The notes beneath the pieces were generated by a model. The model saw nothing but the letters and a program-made list of their open reading frames with translations, did no database searches and was not told the origin of the DNA. A stretch of 64,000 nucleotides of DNA from Pseudomonas fluorescens. GTDB lineage: Bacteria > Pseudomonadota > Gammaproteobacteria > Pseudomonadales > Pseudomonadaceae. This document shows, piece by piece, positions 1-8,759 of the stretch. The translations under genes and the position numbers were made by a program. Numbering within the stretch: the stretch's first letter is position 1; every line of letters starts with the position of its first letter. The stretch lies in NCBI RefSeq assembly GCF_001648775.1, contig NZ_LVEJ01000008.1, positions 62,001 through 126,000 of the forward strand. The letters run 5' to 3'.

Positions 1-102
1 TTTCGATATGGCATAACGATAGACCGCATCGATATATGTGGTTATAAGAAAAATCGCTATGCTGCGGGCCAGATTTTTCCTGTCGTTTTTCTGGACGGTT
101 TA

Positions 103-888
103 ATGGAATTGGCAAATTTCGGCCTGGTGATTGCCGGGCTGGTGGTGGGGTTTATCGTCGGCATGACCGGTGTCGGCGGTGGTTCGTTGATGACGCCAAT
201 CCTGCTGTGGTTCGGCATCAACCCGGCAACGGCGGTGGGCACTGACCTCTTGTATGCCGCCATTACCAAATCCAGCGGCGTCCTCGTTCATCGCAAAAAC
301 AAGAACATCGACTGGGCCATCACCGGTTGGCTGACCCTCGGCAGCGTGCCGGCGGTGGCCATGACCCTGTGGTTCCTCAGCACCCTGCACACCGCGCCAG
401 ACGCGATGAACGCCATCATCAAACAGGCGCTGGGCTTCGTCCTGTTCGCCACGGCGCTGGCGATCTTCTTCAAGAAACGCTTGCTCGACTTCGCCCACAA
501 ACGCGCGGGTGGCAACTACAACCCGAGCGGTTCGCGGCTGAACGTGATGACCGTGATCACCGGTCTGATCCTCGGCACCATGGTCGCGCTGACCTCGATC
601 GGTGCTGGCGCCCTGGGCACTGTCGCGCTGTTCATCCTCTATCCGCTGCTGCCTACCCGCCGTCTGGTCGGCACGGAAATCGCTCACGCCGTGCCGCTGA
701 CGCTGGTCGCAGGCCTCGGCCACGCGAGCATGGGCAATATGGATTGGGGCGTGTTGGGCTTTTTGCTGGTGGGTTCGTTGCCGGGCATCTGGCTCGGCAG
801 CCACCTGACCGGGCGCATCTCCGATGAAGTCCTGCGCCCGTGCCTGGCGACGATGTTGGTGCTGATCGGCTACAAACTGGCGTTCTGA
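103..888 (+). CDS. TSUP (TauE/SafE) family membrane permease
   Basis: The 261-residue protein is almost entirely hydrophobic with about seven to eight predicted membrane segments. It has the TSUP hallmarks: a first segment followed by a Gly-rich turn (GMTGVGGGSLMTP, about residues 20-32) and a second-half echo (TSIGAGALGT, about 166-175), reflecting the internal duplication of this family. Family members export or import sulfite, sulfoacetate or related organosulfur anions across the inner membrane; the substrate here cannot be told from sequence. It stands alone, converging on the downstream acetyltransferase, with a REP palindrome between them. The first 100 bases of the window hold only its upstream region. 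Confidence 0.85.
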   Translation: MELANFGLVIAGLVVGFIVGMTGVGGGSLMTPILLWFGINPATAVGTDLLYAAITKSSGVLVHRKNKNIDWAITGWLTLGSVPAVAMTLWFLSTLHTAPDAMNAIIKQALGFVLFATALAIFFKKRLLDFAHKRAGGNYNPSGSRLNVMTVITGLILGTMVALTSIGAGALGTVALFILYPLLPTRRLVGTEIAHAVPLTLVAGLGHASMGNMDWGVLGFLLVGSLPGIWLGSHLTGRISDEVLRPCLATMLVLIGYKLAF

Positions 889-903
889 ACCGGGGCTGGA
901 CCC

Positions 904-933
904 TGTGGCGAGGGAGCAAGCTCCCTCGCCACA
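904..933. repeat. REP palindrome (single)
   Basis: Perfect inverted repeat with 13-bp arms (904-916 and 921-933) around a 4-base loop. It sits between two convergent genes and could also act as a bidirectional transcription stop, although there is no T-run. Confidence 0.75.
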
Positions 934-937
934 TAGG

Positions 938-1417
938 TCAGTGCTGAATGACGTATTTCATCACCGTCACCGGCAAGTCGTCGTACACCAGATCCTCAAC
1001 CACTTCCCAACCCAGTCGCGCATACAGCGACTGCGATGTGTCGGTGTACAGATACAACTCAGGCACACCGAGCGCCGCCGCTTCTTCAACCACGCGATTG
1101 ACCAGTTGCGAAGCAATCCCGCGCCCACGTTCCTCAGCCTTCACATAAACCCCGGCCAACCATGGTGTCAGGTTCGGTCGCAGCTTCAGATCGTTTGCGA
1201 TCAGCAGCGCACCGCCCAGCAAACGTGCACCGTCGAGCGCCACCACCACGCTGGGCACGGCACCTTTGCCACAAGATTCACGCATGTGTTCGATGCGGTG
1301 TTCGACGGTTTGCCCGGGACGAAATTCGCCCCACTCCTTGAAGTTGAGTGTGGCCAGTTCTTCAATGAATTCGGGGTGATCGCACAGGTAATCGATGTGC
1401 ATGCGGGTGAACTCCAT
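938..1417 (-). CDS. GNAT family N-acetyltransferase
   Basis: The 159-residue protein has the GNAT fold order: an N-terminal helix pair, then the central strand GVYVKAEERGRGIASQLVNRV containing the acetyl-CoA pyrophosphate loop (R/Q-x-x-G-x-G/A type, ERGRGIAS at about residues 96-103), then LYLYTDTSQSLYARLGWE near residues 122-139, the usual motif B ending in YxxxGW. It should transfer an acetyl group from acetyl-CoA to an amine; the acceptor is unknown. Monocistronic, convergent with the TSUP permease. Confidence 0.85.
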   Translation of the reverse strand: MEFTRMHIDYLCDHPEFIEELATLNFKEWGEFRPGQTVEHRIEHMRESCGKGAVPSVVVALDGARLLGGALLIANDLKLRPNLTPWLAGVYVKAEERGRGIASQLVNRVVEEAAALGVPELYLYTDTSQSLYARLGWEVVEDLVYDDLPVTVMKYVIQH

Positions 1418-1610
1418 TTCATGGGCAGAACTGCCACCCTAATGCGGTCATAAAAGGTAATCAAATCCGCGTTGCGATCACCTCGGATATGTTGCGCAAT
1501 GTCGCGCCTGTCCTAAGCTTCTGACTAGGCGACAGATATTTGCCGGGTCAGCCCGGAACAATCGCCACGATGCGCAATCATTAGAGCGTGGATATCAAAA
1601 GGAGATGCGC

Positions 1611-2177
1611 ATGCTCATCAGGTCACTGACCCTGACACTCTTGCTGGCGATTGCCGGCCCCTTGTTCGCCGCTGACAACGATTCGCCCATCGCCGGGGAT
1701 ATGGGCCGCACCCGACCGTTGATCGTGATCGCACAAAGCACCGTCGACCCCGTGTGGGTAGCGCTGAAAAAGTCGCTGGAGGATCCCGCCAACAAAAAGG
1801 GCGTCACCGACCGCAACATCAAGGTCTACACCATCCTCAACATGTCCGGCCAGCTAGACGGCAAGGACATGGGCCAGCAAGACACCATGGCGCTGCTGCG
1901 CTCGCTGAAGCTGGGCGCCGGGGCGTATCCGAAATTGTTCTTGGTGGGCAAGGACGGCGAGACCAAGCTTTCGGCGTCGGGGGATGAAGCGAAGGCGGTG
2001 GACTTGAAGAAGATTTTCGACACCATCGATGCATTGCCCGCCACTGAAAAGGACATCGCACCACCGTCCGTGGCAACGACACCGGCAGCCACCGAACCGG
2101 CCGCAAAAGGCGCGAAGGGCGCCAAGCCGAGCAAACCGGCGAAACCGGCCAAGCCGCCGGAAATGCCGGATGATTGA
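1611..2177 (+). CDS. Secreted DUF4174-type protein with Lys/Pro/Ala-rich tail
   Basis: I chose the ATG at 1611 because AAAAGGAG (1597-1604) lies 6 bases before it; the in-frame ATG at 1605 directly abuts the ribosome site. The product (about 188 residues) has a signal peptide ending near LFAADN, then a thioredoxin-like DUF4174 domain (RPLIVIAQS near the start, YPKLFLVGKDGETKLSASG in the middle). The last 40 residues are a low-complexity stretch of KGAK and KPAKP units and are probably disordered. DUF4174 proteins have no settled function. A terminator follows at about 2205-2243. Confidence 0.75.
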   Translation: MLIRSLTLTLLLAIAGPLFAADNDSPIAGDMGRTRPLIVIAQSTVDPVWVALKKSLEDPANKKGVTDRNIKVYTILNMSGQLDGKDMGQQDTMALLRSLKLGAGAYPKLFLVGKDGETKLSASGDEAKAVDLKKIFDTIDALPATEKDIAPPSVATTPAATEPAAKGAKGAKPSKPAKPAKPPEMPDD

Positions 2178-2204
2178 TGGACTGCTATAGAGGCGATTTC
2201 ACGT

Positions 2205-2243
2205 AAAAAGGGCGAGAAGATTGAATCTCTCGTCCCTTTTTTT
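2205..2243 (+). terminator. Rho-independent terminator after the DUF4174 gene
   Basis: An imperfect GC stem (AAAGGGCGAGA with TCTCGTCCCTTT, one bulge) is followed by a run of seven T residues. Confidence 0.8.
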
Positions 2244-2289
2244 ATTTCGCCGCAAGCCGCCACTCAATATTGAACAGGGAGGTTCTATC

Positions 2290-2343
2290 ATGGCTCGATA
2301 CATACCCATTACCGGCATCGACTGCACCATTCCTAACGGCTGA
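2290..2343 (+). CDS. Possible 17-residue micro-ORF
   Basis: ATG at 2290 is preceded by AGGGAGG (2276-2282) at 7 bases, one of the best ribosome sites in the window. It encodes MARYIPITGIDCTIPNG and stops at 2341-2343, four bases before a perfect 15-bp hairpin. The previous gene ends in its own terminator, so this unit would need its own promoter or read-through. I do not recognise the peptide; with only 17 codons it may be a leader or chance. Confidence 0.4.
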   Translation: MARYIPITGIDCTIPNG

Positions 2344-2346
2344 AAC

Positions 2347-2380
2347 GAAAATGGGCGACCTCGCAAGGTCGCCCATTTTC
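2347..2380 (+). terminator. Strong hairpin after the micro-ORF
   Basis: Perfect 15-bp stem, GAAAATGGGCGACCT (2347-2361) and its complement (2366-2380), closed by CGCA. The A-rich/T-rich stem base gives a terminator in either direction. Confidence 0.8.
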
Positions 2381-2399
2381 ATTGCCTGACACGACCCCC

Positions 2400-2533
2400 C
2401 TGTGGCGAGGGAGCTTGCTCGCGCTGGACTGCGTAGCAGTCCCAAATCGCCCGCACGCGGTGGGTCAGTCAAATCACCGTGTGCGGGATTGAAGCTGCTT
2501 TGCGACCCAGCGGGAGCAAGCTCCCGCGCCCAA
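2400..2533. repeat. Divergent REP pair
   Basis: Two REP-like palindromes in inverted orientation (from TGTGGCGAGGGAGC at 2401 and ending in GCGGGAGCAAGC before 2533) frame about 85 bp containing smaller inverted repeats. With the hairpins upstream it fills the 370-base gap before ampC. Confidence 0.6.
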
Positions 2534-2550
2534 AGTGTTTCGATGCACTT

Positions 2551-3717
2551 TTAATCGGCGACAGCACTGAGGATTTTGTGCGCAATCTTCACCCGCTCAG
2601 GAATCGGGAAGTTCTTGTTGGCCATGATCACGATGCCAATGTCCTTGCTCGGCACAAACGCCACGTAAGTGCCAAAACCACCGGTAGAGCCAGTCTTGTT
2701 GATCAGCACGTCATGCGGCTGCGGTTGCGGCGGATTCAGCCACTGCACCTTGTGCGCCTGCATGGCCATTTCCGTCGAGTTGCCCGCCAGCAAGCGATCA
2801 AGGCTGATGGGGTAGCGGTACATTTCCCAACCCAGACCTTGGGTCATATCGCCGACCGTGTAGTAGCCGGTGTGGGTGTTGGCGATGGTTTTTTGCAGGG
2901 ACGCTTCAAGTGTTTGTGGTTTCAGATTGGCCTGCACGTAACGCAGCATGTCCACGGCGCTGGTTTTCACCCCGTAGGCCTGCGCATCGAGGGCGCCGGG
3001 CGTAACGCGGACCGGTTTGCCCTCCTTGTCATAGCCCTGCGCATACAGGCCCATTTGTGCGGCGGGAACGCTGAGGTAGGTGTGCGAGAGGCCGAATTTC
3101 GGCAGCAGGGTTTGCGTCATCGCCTGATCAAACGGCTGGCCGAGGCTTTTCGCCGCCAGATAACCGAACAAACCCAGACTCGGGTTGGAATACTGGCGAT
3201 GGCTGCCCGCCGGATACACCGGTTTCCACTGTTGGAAATAGCCGAGCATCTTGTCAGACGAATCCCATTGCGCCGGGAATTGCAGCGGCAAACCACCGGC
3301 GCTGTAAGTGCCCAGTTGCACCACGCTGATGTTGTCGAAGGCGCTGCCTTTCAATTCTGGCCAGAGCTGACTGGCCTTGGTCGACAGGTCCAGTTTGCCG
3401 GTGGCCTGGGCGTAACCGGCGAGGGTGGCGGTGAAGGTTTTGCTCACCGAGCCGATTTCGAACAGGGTGTTCTCGCTGACTTTTTGCCCGGTGTCCTGAT
3501 TGGCGACGCCGTAGTTAAAGTAATGCGGCTGACCGTTGATGGTCAGTGCCACACTCAGGCCGGGAATGTTCTGCTGCTGCATCAGCGGGGTTACCGCGTC
3601 GTTGACCAATGCTTGCAGCTGCGCAGCGTCGGGTGCGGCGGCGAGGCAGGCCGTAGCGCCAAAAAACAGGCCGAAAGCGGCGCAGGAAATGACTTTGCTC
3701 GATTGAATGGAAGACAT
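2551..3717 (-). CDS. ampC: Class C beta-lactamase (AmpC)
   Basis: Periplasmic serine beta-lactamase that acylates and hydrolyses cephalosporins and other beta-lactams. From the chosen ATG at 3717 (MSSIQ; an in-frame ATG at 3735 lacks a ribosome site) the 388-residue precursor has a signal peptide ending near CLAAA. All three active-site motifs are present: SVSK at residues 90-93 (nucleophile Ser90, Lys93), YSN at 176-178, and KTG at 341-343. Length and motifs fit an intact chromosomal Pseudomonas AmpC. It is transcribed divergently from ampR, so it is probably inducible through the AmpR/cell-wall recycling route. Confidence 0.95.
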   Translation of the reverse strand: MSSIQSSKVISCAAFGLFFGATACLAAAPDAAQLQALVNDAVTPLMQQQNIPGLSVALTINGQPHYFNYGVANQDTGQKVSENTLFEIGSVSKTFTATLAGYAQATGKLDLSTKASQLWPELKGSAFDNISVVQLGTYSAGGLPLQFPAQWDSSDKMLGYFQQWKPVYPAGSHRQYSNPSLGLFGYLAAKSLGQPFDQAMTQTLLPKFGLSHTYLSVPAAQMGLYAQGYDKEGKPVRVTPGALDAQAYGVKTSAVDMLRYVQANLKPQTLEASLQKTIANTHTGYYTVGDMTQGLGWEMYRYPISLDRLLAGNSTEMAMQAHKVQWLNPPQPQPHDVLINKTGSTGGFGTYVAFVPSKDIGIVIMANKNFPIPERVKIAHKILSAVAD

Positions 3718-3877
3718 GAATGAACCACTCTCCATGAGTGTTGATGATGTTATCCCGCTACACTGCGGGCGATTTCTTCGTTGGGCGACTGATCAGCGCC
3801 GCCAATCTAGTCAGCGCGGCGCCAATCGGCAAACGATGAAAACTCGCATGAGCCATTAGAAAAATTTGGGACTGGGC
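3718..3877. promoter_or_regulatory. ampC-ampR intergenic control region
   Basis: 160 bases between divergent ampC and ampR. An AmpR site is expected here; the stretch ending in ATTAGAAAAATTT (about 3855-3867) resembles the A/T-rich end of known AmpR operators, but I could not identify the whole site with certainty. Confidence 0.5.
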
Positions 3878-4750
3878 ATGATTCGACCGCAATTGCCGCT
3901 CAACGCACTGCGTGCCTTTGAAGCCTCCGCGCGCCATTTGAGCTTCACCCGCGCGGCTGTGGAACTGTGTGTCACGCAAGCGGCGGTCAGCCATCAGGTC
4001 AAAAGCCTTGAGGCGCAACTCAACGTCACCCTGTTCAAGCGCCTGCCCCGTGGGCTGATGCTGACCAGCGAGGGCGAAACCTTGCTGCCAGTGTTGAGCA
4101 CATCCTTTGATCACATCGCGCAGATTCTCGAACGCCTTGCCGGTGGGCAGTATCGCGAAATGTTGACCGTCGGCGCGGTCGGCACCTTCGCCGTGGGTTG
4201 GCTGTTGCCGAGGCTGGCGGACTTCCGGACGAAACATCCGCTCATAGATTTGCGACTGTCGACCCACAACAACCGCGTGGATGTGGCGGCAGAAGGGCTG
4301 GATTACGCAATCCGTTTTGGCGCGGGGGCGTGGCATGGCATTGAGGCGACGCGTTTGCTCGATGCGCCGCTGTCGGTGTTGTGCGTTCCGGAAATTGCCC
4401 GGCAGCTGCATTCGCCGGGGGATTTGCTGCAGCAAACCCTGCTGCGCTCTTATCGCACCGATGAATGGCCGCAGTGGTTTCAGGCCGCCGGATTGGCAAC
4501 TCATGCAGCGCCGCCGCAAAGTATTGTGTTTGATTCGTCGCTGGCGATGATGGAAGCGGCGTTGCAGGGCAGCGGGGTGGCGCTGGCGCCGCCGCTGATG
4601 TTCGCCCGGCAACTGGCGGCGGATGCGATTTGCCAGCCGTTTGCGATCGAGATCACGACGGGGAGTTACTGGTTGACGCGGTTGCAGTCACGCCCGGAAA
4701 CGGCGGCGATGACAGCCTTCAAGGAGTGGCTGTTACAGGCTTCCGTCTAG
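3878..4750 (+). CDS. ampR: AmpR, LysR-type regulator of ampC
   Basis: The protein (290 residues from MIRPQLPLNALRAFEAS) has the characteristic AmpR N terminus and winged helix-turn-helix (SFTRAAVELCVTQAAVSHQVK, about residues 20-40), followed by a LysR substrate-binding domain. AmpR binds muropeptide ligands and switches between repressor and activator of ampC. The start at 3878 matches the conserved AmpR N terminus; upstream TTG at 3866 is unlikely. Its place divergent from ampC supports the call. Confidence 0.93.
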   Translation: MIRPQLPLNALRAFEASARHLSFTRAAVELCVTQAAVSHQVKSLEAQLNVTLFKRLPRGLMLTSEGETLLPVLSTSFDHIAQILERLAGGQYREMLTVGAVGTFAVGWLLPRLADFRTKHPLIDLRLSTHNNRVDVAAEGLDYAIRFGAGAWHGIEATRLLDAPLSVLCVPEIARQLHSPGDLLQQTLLRSYRTDEWPQWFQAAGLATHAAPPQSIVFDSSLAMMEAALQGSGVALAPPLMFARQLAADAICQPFAIEITTGSYWLTRLQSRPETAAMTAFKEWLLQASV

Positions 4751-4757
4751 CGTAAAA

Positions 4758-4853
4758 CCCTGTGGGAGCGAGCTTGCTCGCGAAAGGGGCAGGTCAGTCA
4801 ACATTACTGTTTATGACACACCGCATTCGCGAGCAAGCTTGCTCCCACAGGGG
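4758..4853. repeat. REP inverted pair
   Basis: TGTGGGAGCGAGCTTGCTCG at 4761 and its reverse complement ending at about 4850, separated by a spacer with smaller inverted similarity (GGTCAGTC / TGACAC). Lies between the convergent ends of ampR and gudD. Confidence 0.85.
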
Positions 4854-4877
4854 GCAGTGGTGGATTGGAGATCAGGT

Positions 4878-6221
4878 TCAGCGCACCAGACACGGCCGCT
4901 TGTTATCGAACGTCCACCCCGGAATCAAAAACTGCATCGCCACGCTGTCATCCCGCGCGCCGAGGCCCATGCCTTTATACAGTTCGTGGGCCTTGGCCAC
5001 CTGATCCATATCCAACTCGACACCCAGCCCCGGTTTTTTCGGAACCTGCACAAGACCGTCGACGATTTGCAGCGGCGCCTTGGTCAAACGCTGGCCGTCC
5101 TGCCAGATCCAGTGGGTGTCGATGGCGGTGATCTCGCCCGGTGCGGCAGCGGCGACATGAGTGAACATCGCCAGCGAGATATCGAAGTGATTGTTGGAAT
5201 GCGAGCCCCAGGTCAGGCCCCATTCATGGCACATCTGCGCCACGCGCACCGAACCCTGCATCGTCCAGAAGTGCGGGTCGGCCAGCGGGATGTCCACCGA
5301 CTGCAACTGGATCGCATGGCCCATCTCGCGCCAGTCAGTGGCGATCATGTTGGTGGCGGTTTTCAGCCCGGTGGCGCGGCGAAATTCGGCCATGACTTCA
5401 CGACCGGAATAACCGTTTTCCGCACCGCAGGGATCTTCCGCGTAGGCGAGCACTTGATGCTGGTCGCGGCACAGGCGAATGGCTTCTTTCAGTGACCAGG
5501 CGCCGTTCGGATCGAGGGTGATTCGTGCGTCAGGGAAGCGTTCGGCCAGTGCGGTCACCGCTTCGATTTCCGCATCACCGCTGAGCACGCCGCCCTTGAG
5601 TTTGAAGTCCTTGAAACCGTATTTGGCATGGGCTGCTTCGGCGAGACGCACCACGGCCTCGGCAGTCATGGCCTTCTCGTGCCGCACGCGGAACCAGTCG
5701 TTGTCGGCGTCCGGTTCGCTGCGATAGGCGAGGTCGGTTTCGCGCTGATCACCAACGTAGAACAGATAACCCAGCATCTTCACTTGATCACGTTGCTGAC
5801 CTTCGCCAAGCAGCGCCGCCACCGGCACATCGAGATGCTGACCGAGCAGATCGAGCAGGGCGGCTTCGAGGCCGGTGACTGCGTGGATGGTGATGCGCAG
5901 GTCAAAAGTCTGCAGGCCACGGCCGCCGGCATCGCGGTCGGCAAAGGTCTGACGCACTTGATTGAGGATCTTCTGCCAGGTGCCGATCGGGCTGCCGATC
6001 ACCAGGCTGCGCGCATCTTCCAGGGTCTGGCGAATGCGCTCGCCACCGGGCACTTCACCGACGCCGGTGTGGCCGGCGTTGTCCTTGAGGATGACGATGT
6101 TGCGGGTGAAAAATGGCCCGTGGGCGCCACTCAGATTGAGCAGCATGCCGTCGTGGCCAGCCACCGGGATGACTTGCATGTCGGTGATGATCGGGGCTTT
6201 GGCGGTGTCGTGTGCGGTCAT
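4878..6221 (-). CDS. gudD: Glucarate dehydratase
   Basis: Enolase-superfamily enzyme that dehydrates D-glucarate (and L-idarate) to 5-keto-4-deoxyglucarate in the cytoplasm. In 447 residues it carries the expected catalytic set: the KxK pair K207/K209 in KDFKLKGG, metal ligands D237, E262 and N291, D315, and the general-base H341 in [10 protein letters not shown]. These are spaced as in E. coli GudD, offset by two. A good ribosome site (AAGGAT) precedes the ATG. It lies 39 bases behind gudP on the same strand, so the two form one operon, probably controlled by the divergent FadR-type regulator. Confidence 0.95.
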   Translation of the reverse strand: MTAHDTAKAPIITDMQVIPVAGHDGMLLNLSGAHGPFFTRNIVILKDNAGHTGVGEVPGGERIRQTLEDARSLVIGSPIGTWQKILNQVRQTFADRDAGGRGLQTFDLRITIHAVTGLEAALLDLLGQHLDVPVAALLGEGQQRDQVKMLGYLFYVGDQRETDLAYRSEPDADNDWFRVRHEKAMTAEAVVRLAEAAHAKYGFKDFKLKGGVLSGDAEIEAVTALAERFPDARITLDPNGAWSLKEAIRLCRDQHQVLAYAEDPCGAENGYSGREVMAEFRRATGLKTATNMIATDWREMGHAIQLQSVDIPLADPHFWTMQGSVRVAQMCHEWGLTWGSHSNNHFDISLAMFTHVAAAAPGEITAIDTHWIWQDGQRLTKAPLQIVDGLVQVPKKPGLGVELDMDQVAKAHELYKGMGLGARDDSVAMQFLIPGWTFDNKRPCLVR

Positions 6222-6260
6222 GTTTTTATCCTTTTAAGGCGCATTCTTTAAAAGTGAAAG

Positions 6261-7607
6261 TCAAGCGTGCTTTGGCGCGGCATCGGCGACGGCAATGTCA
6301 GCAGCAGGTTTCGGTGTGGTGCGCGCGAAGAAGACGATGATCGCGGCAATGATCGAGGTCGCGGCCAGGCCATAGAGGCCGCCCTGAATCGAGCCGGTGT
6401 GTTCTTCGAGCAGGCCGAACGTGGTCGGCGCGACGAAGCCGCCAAGGTTGCCGACCGAGTTGATCAACGCGATCACCGCCGCAGCGATACGGGCATCCAG
6501 ATACGCCTGCGGAATCGGCCAGAACAGCGACGAGGCGGATTTGAAACCCAGCGCGGCAAAACAGATCGCAACGAAGGCGAAGATCGGCCCACCGGTAGTG
6601 GACATGAACATTCCCGCGGCGGCGATCAACAGTGCCGTGGCAACCCACGCCTGCTGGTGTTTCCACTTGGCCGAGAACGAGGCGAAGGCGTACATGCCGA
6701 TGATCGACAGCAACCACGGAATCGAGTTGAACAGACCGACCTGGACGTCGCTCATCTCACCCATTTTCTTGATGATGCTCGGCAGCCAGAAGGTCGCGGC
6801 GTAGATGGTCAATTGAATGAAAAAGTAGATCAGGCAAAACAGGATGATCTGGCGATCCTTGAGCAATTTGCCCATCGATGGCCGGATCGGCGTCGCCGCT
6901 TCACGGGCCTTCTGTTCATCATCGATGGCGTTGACCAGTGCGTCCTGTTCGGCGCGGGTCAGCCATTTTGCGTCGTGGGGTTTGGCGTCGAGCCAGAACC
7001 AGACAAACACGCACAGGCCCACCGAGAACATCCCTTCAATGAAGTACATCCACTGCCAGCCGTGCATGCCCAGCCCGTTGATCTGCAGGAGCAGGCCGGA
7101 CAGCGGGCCGGAGATCAACGAAGCCACGGCCGAGCCGCTGAGGAAGATCGCAATCGCCTTGCCGCGCTCGACGCCGGGCAGCCAACGAGTGAAGTAGTAA
7201 ATCACCCCGGGAAAGAACCCGGCCTCGGCCACGCCGAGCAAAAAGCGCAACACGTAGAAGTGGGTTTCGTTCTGGATGAACGCCATGCCGGCGGCGACCA
7301 GACCCCAGGTGAGCATGATGCGGGTCAGCCAGATGCGCGCGCCGACTTTCTGCAAGAGCATGTTGGAAGGTACTTCGAACAGCGCGTAACCGATGAAGAA
7401 CAGGCCGGCGCCGAAGCCGTAAGCGGCGGCACCAATGCCCAGGTCATGTTCCATGTGGGTGCGGACGAAACCGATGTTCACCCGGTCAATGTAATTGACG
7501 ATGAACATGATCACGAAGAGCGGCAGGACGTGGCGTTTGACTTTCGAGATGGCTGACGCGAGTGTCGAGTCGACGCCCTCGTTGATCCCGGAGACGGAGG
7601 TTTTCAC
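6261..7607 (-). CDS. gudP: MFS glucarate/galactarate transporter (GudP/GarP type)
   Basis: 448-residue, 12-segment MFS permease of the anion:cation symporter group. The N-terminal half has the family signature NYIDRVNIGFV and FEVPSNMLLQKVGARIWLTRI, and an intracellular loop precedes the second six segments. Members next to gudD import D-glucarate or galactarate with protons. I place the start at the GTG at 7607 (MKTSVSG), because GGGAG lies 8 bases upstream; the frame is open to another GTG at 7622. First gene of the gudP-gudD operon. Confidence 0.9.
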   Translation of the reverse strand: MKTSVSGINEGVDSTLASAISKVKRHVLPLFVIMFIVNYIDRVNIGFVRTHMEHDLGIGAAAYGFGAGLFFIGYALFEVPSNMLLQKVGARIWLTRIMLTWGLVAAGMAFIQNETHFYVLRFLLGVAEAGFFPGVIYYFTRWLPGVERGKAIAIFLSGSAVASLISGPLSGLLLQINGLGMHGWQWMYFIEGMFSVGLCVFVWFWLDAKPHDAKWLTRAEQDALVNAIDDEQKAREAATPIRPSMGKLLKDRQIILFCLIYFFIQLTIYAATFWLPSIIKKMGEMSDVQVGLFNSIPWLLSIIGMYAFASFSAKWKHQQAWVATALLIAAAGMFMSTTGGPIFAFVAICFAALGFKSASSLFWPIPQAYLDARIAAAVIALINSVGNLGGFVAPTTFGLLEEHTGSIQGGLYGLAATSIIAAIIVFFARTTPKPAADIAVADAAPKHA

Positions 7608-7622
7608 TTGGTTTTCTCCCAC

Positions 7623-7953
7623 TGATTATTGTTATGCGGGGTAGGGCAGGTGCTGCATTGTTGATAGACATCATACAACTGAGATTTTTTGTCCTACAAG
7701 TGGGTGTGGTTGATTATTTTCCTCTGGAGGGGCGCTTTCTTATGCTTTTTCATGTTGGTGGCCAATGTTTGTTGGGGTTTTCCAGAGTTCCAGGCGCGAT
7801 CTTTCTTGGCGGCAACACAGCTCTGATTGACAGCAAAGCCTAAGCGTATTTGGCTTTATTTGAGTGTTGTCATACAAGTTGGTGGCGCTAAAATCAATCT
7901 CGTCATCCCCGCAGGATGCTACGATCCACAAGCCCCGATCACCGGAATCGACC
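7623..7953. promoter_or_regulatory. Divergent gudP / FadR-type regulator control region
   Basis: The 330-base gap has no convincing gene. It contains repeated candidate operator half-sites: TCATACAACT at 7671-7680, TCCTACAAGT at 7692-7701, and the more palindromic TTGTCATACAAGTT at 7867-7880. Two cluster on the gudP side and one just before the regulator, which fits a FadR/GntR dimer controlling both directions. Operator identity is inferred from repetition and position. Confidence 0.5.
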
Positions 7954-8667
7954 ATGCAAGAAGACCTCGACGCCCCCGCTCGCAAACGTGCGCACAATCT
8001 CGCCCATGATCTGGTGGAGAAGCTCACGCAAAGCATCCTGCTCGGTCAGTTGTCACCCGGCGACAAGCTGCCGTCGGAGAATTCCATCGTTCAGGAGCAC
8101 GGCGTCAGCCGTACCGTGGTGCGCGAGGCGATTTCCAAATTGCAGGCTTCGGGGCTGGTCGAGACGCGCCACGGCATCGGCACGTTCGTCATCGAGCGTG
8201 CAGCGGAGCAGGGCTTGCGCCTGAATGTCGATACCGCGCTCGGTGTGCGCAGCATTCTTGAATTGCGTCTGGGCCTGGAAACGCAAGCGGCGGCGCTGGC
8301 GGCGCAACGGCGCACCGAGCAGCAATTGCTGCAAATGCGTCAGGCGCTGGATGACTATCAACGTCTGCTGGACAACAACGACAGTTGCGTCGAAGCGGAT
8401 CGGCGCTTTCATCTGCTGATCGCCGAGGCCACCGGCAACGTCTGTTTCAGCGAAATCATGCAGCACCTGGGCAGTGCGATGATTCCGCGTCACCGGCTCA
8501 ATGCCGTCGAGCGTGGCGCGGCGGATCTGAGCAAGCTTGGCCAACTGGCCCATCTGGAACATGAGGCGATTCTGAATGCGATCAAACGTCAGGATGCGGA
8601 TGCCGCCCGCGCAGCGATGTGGCTGCACCTGACCAACAGTCGCGACCGTTTTTCCGCCCGGGGTTGA
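7954..8667 (+). CDS. FadR-subfamily GntR transcriptional regulator of the glucarate operon
   Basis: The 237-residue protein has an N-terminal GntR winged helix (GDKLPSENSIVQEHGVSRTVVREAISKLQASG, about residues 32-64) and a C-terminal all-helical FCD ligand domain (about 90-230) with the metal/ligand histidines expected in EADRRFHLLIAEATGN and HEAILNAI. Such regulators are usually repressors relieved by the pathway substrate. The ATG at 7954 is preferred over an upstream ATG at 7864 that lies inside the candidate operator. Divergence from gudP argues for control of glucarate use; this is inference. Confidence 0.85.
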   Translation: MQEDLDAPARKRAHNLAHDLVEKLTQSILLGQLSPGDKLPSENSIVQEHGVSRTVVREAISKLQASGLVETRHGIGTFVIERAAEQGLRLNVDTALGVRSILELRLGLETQAAALAAQRRTEQQLLQMRQALDDYQRLLDNNDSCVEADRRFHLLIAEATGNVCFSEIMQHLGSAMIPRHRLNAVERGAADLSKLGQLAHLEHEAILNAIKRQDADAARAAMWLHLTNSRDRFSARG

Positions 8668-8759
8668 TGGCCGTTGGTCTGTTCGATAGCACGCCGCCTG
8701 TGGGCCTGATTCCAAGCTGTACGGCCCGGGTATTCCGGACCTCCTTGGTGAGGTGTGTC

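Noticed and set aside
2242..2472. Minus-strand open frame of about 76 codons across the micro-ORF and REP region
   Set aside because: It spans two hairpins and a REP pair, and has no ribosome site.
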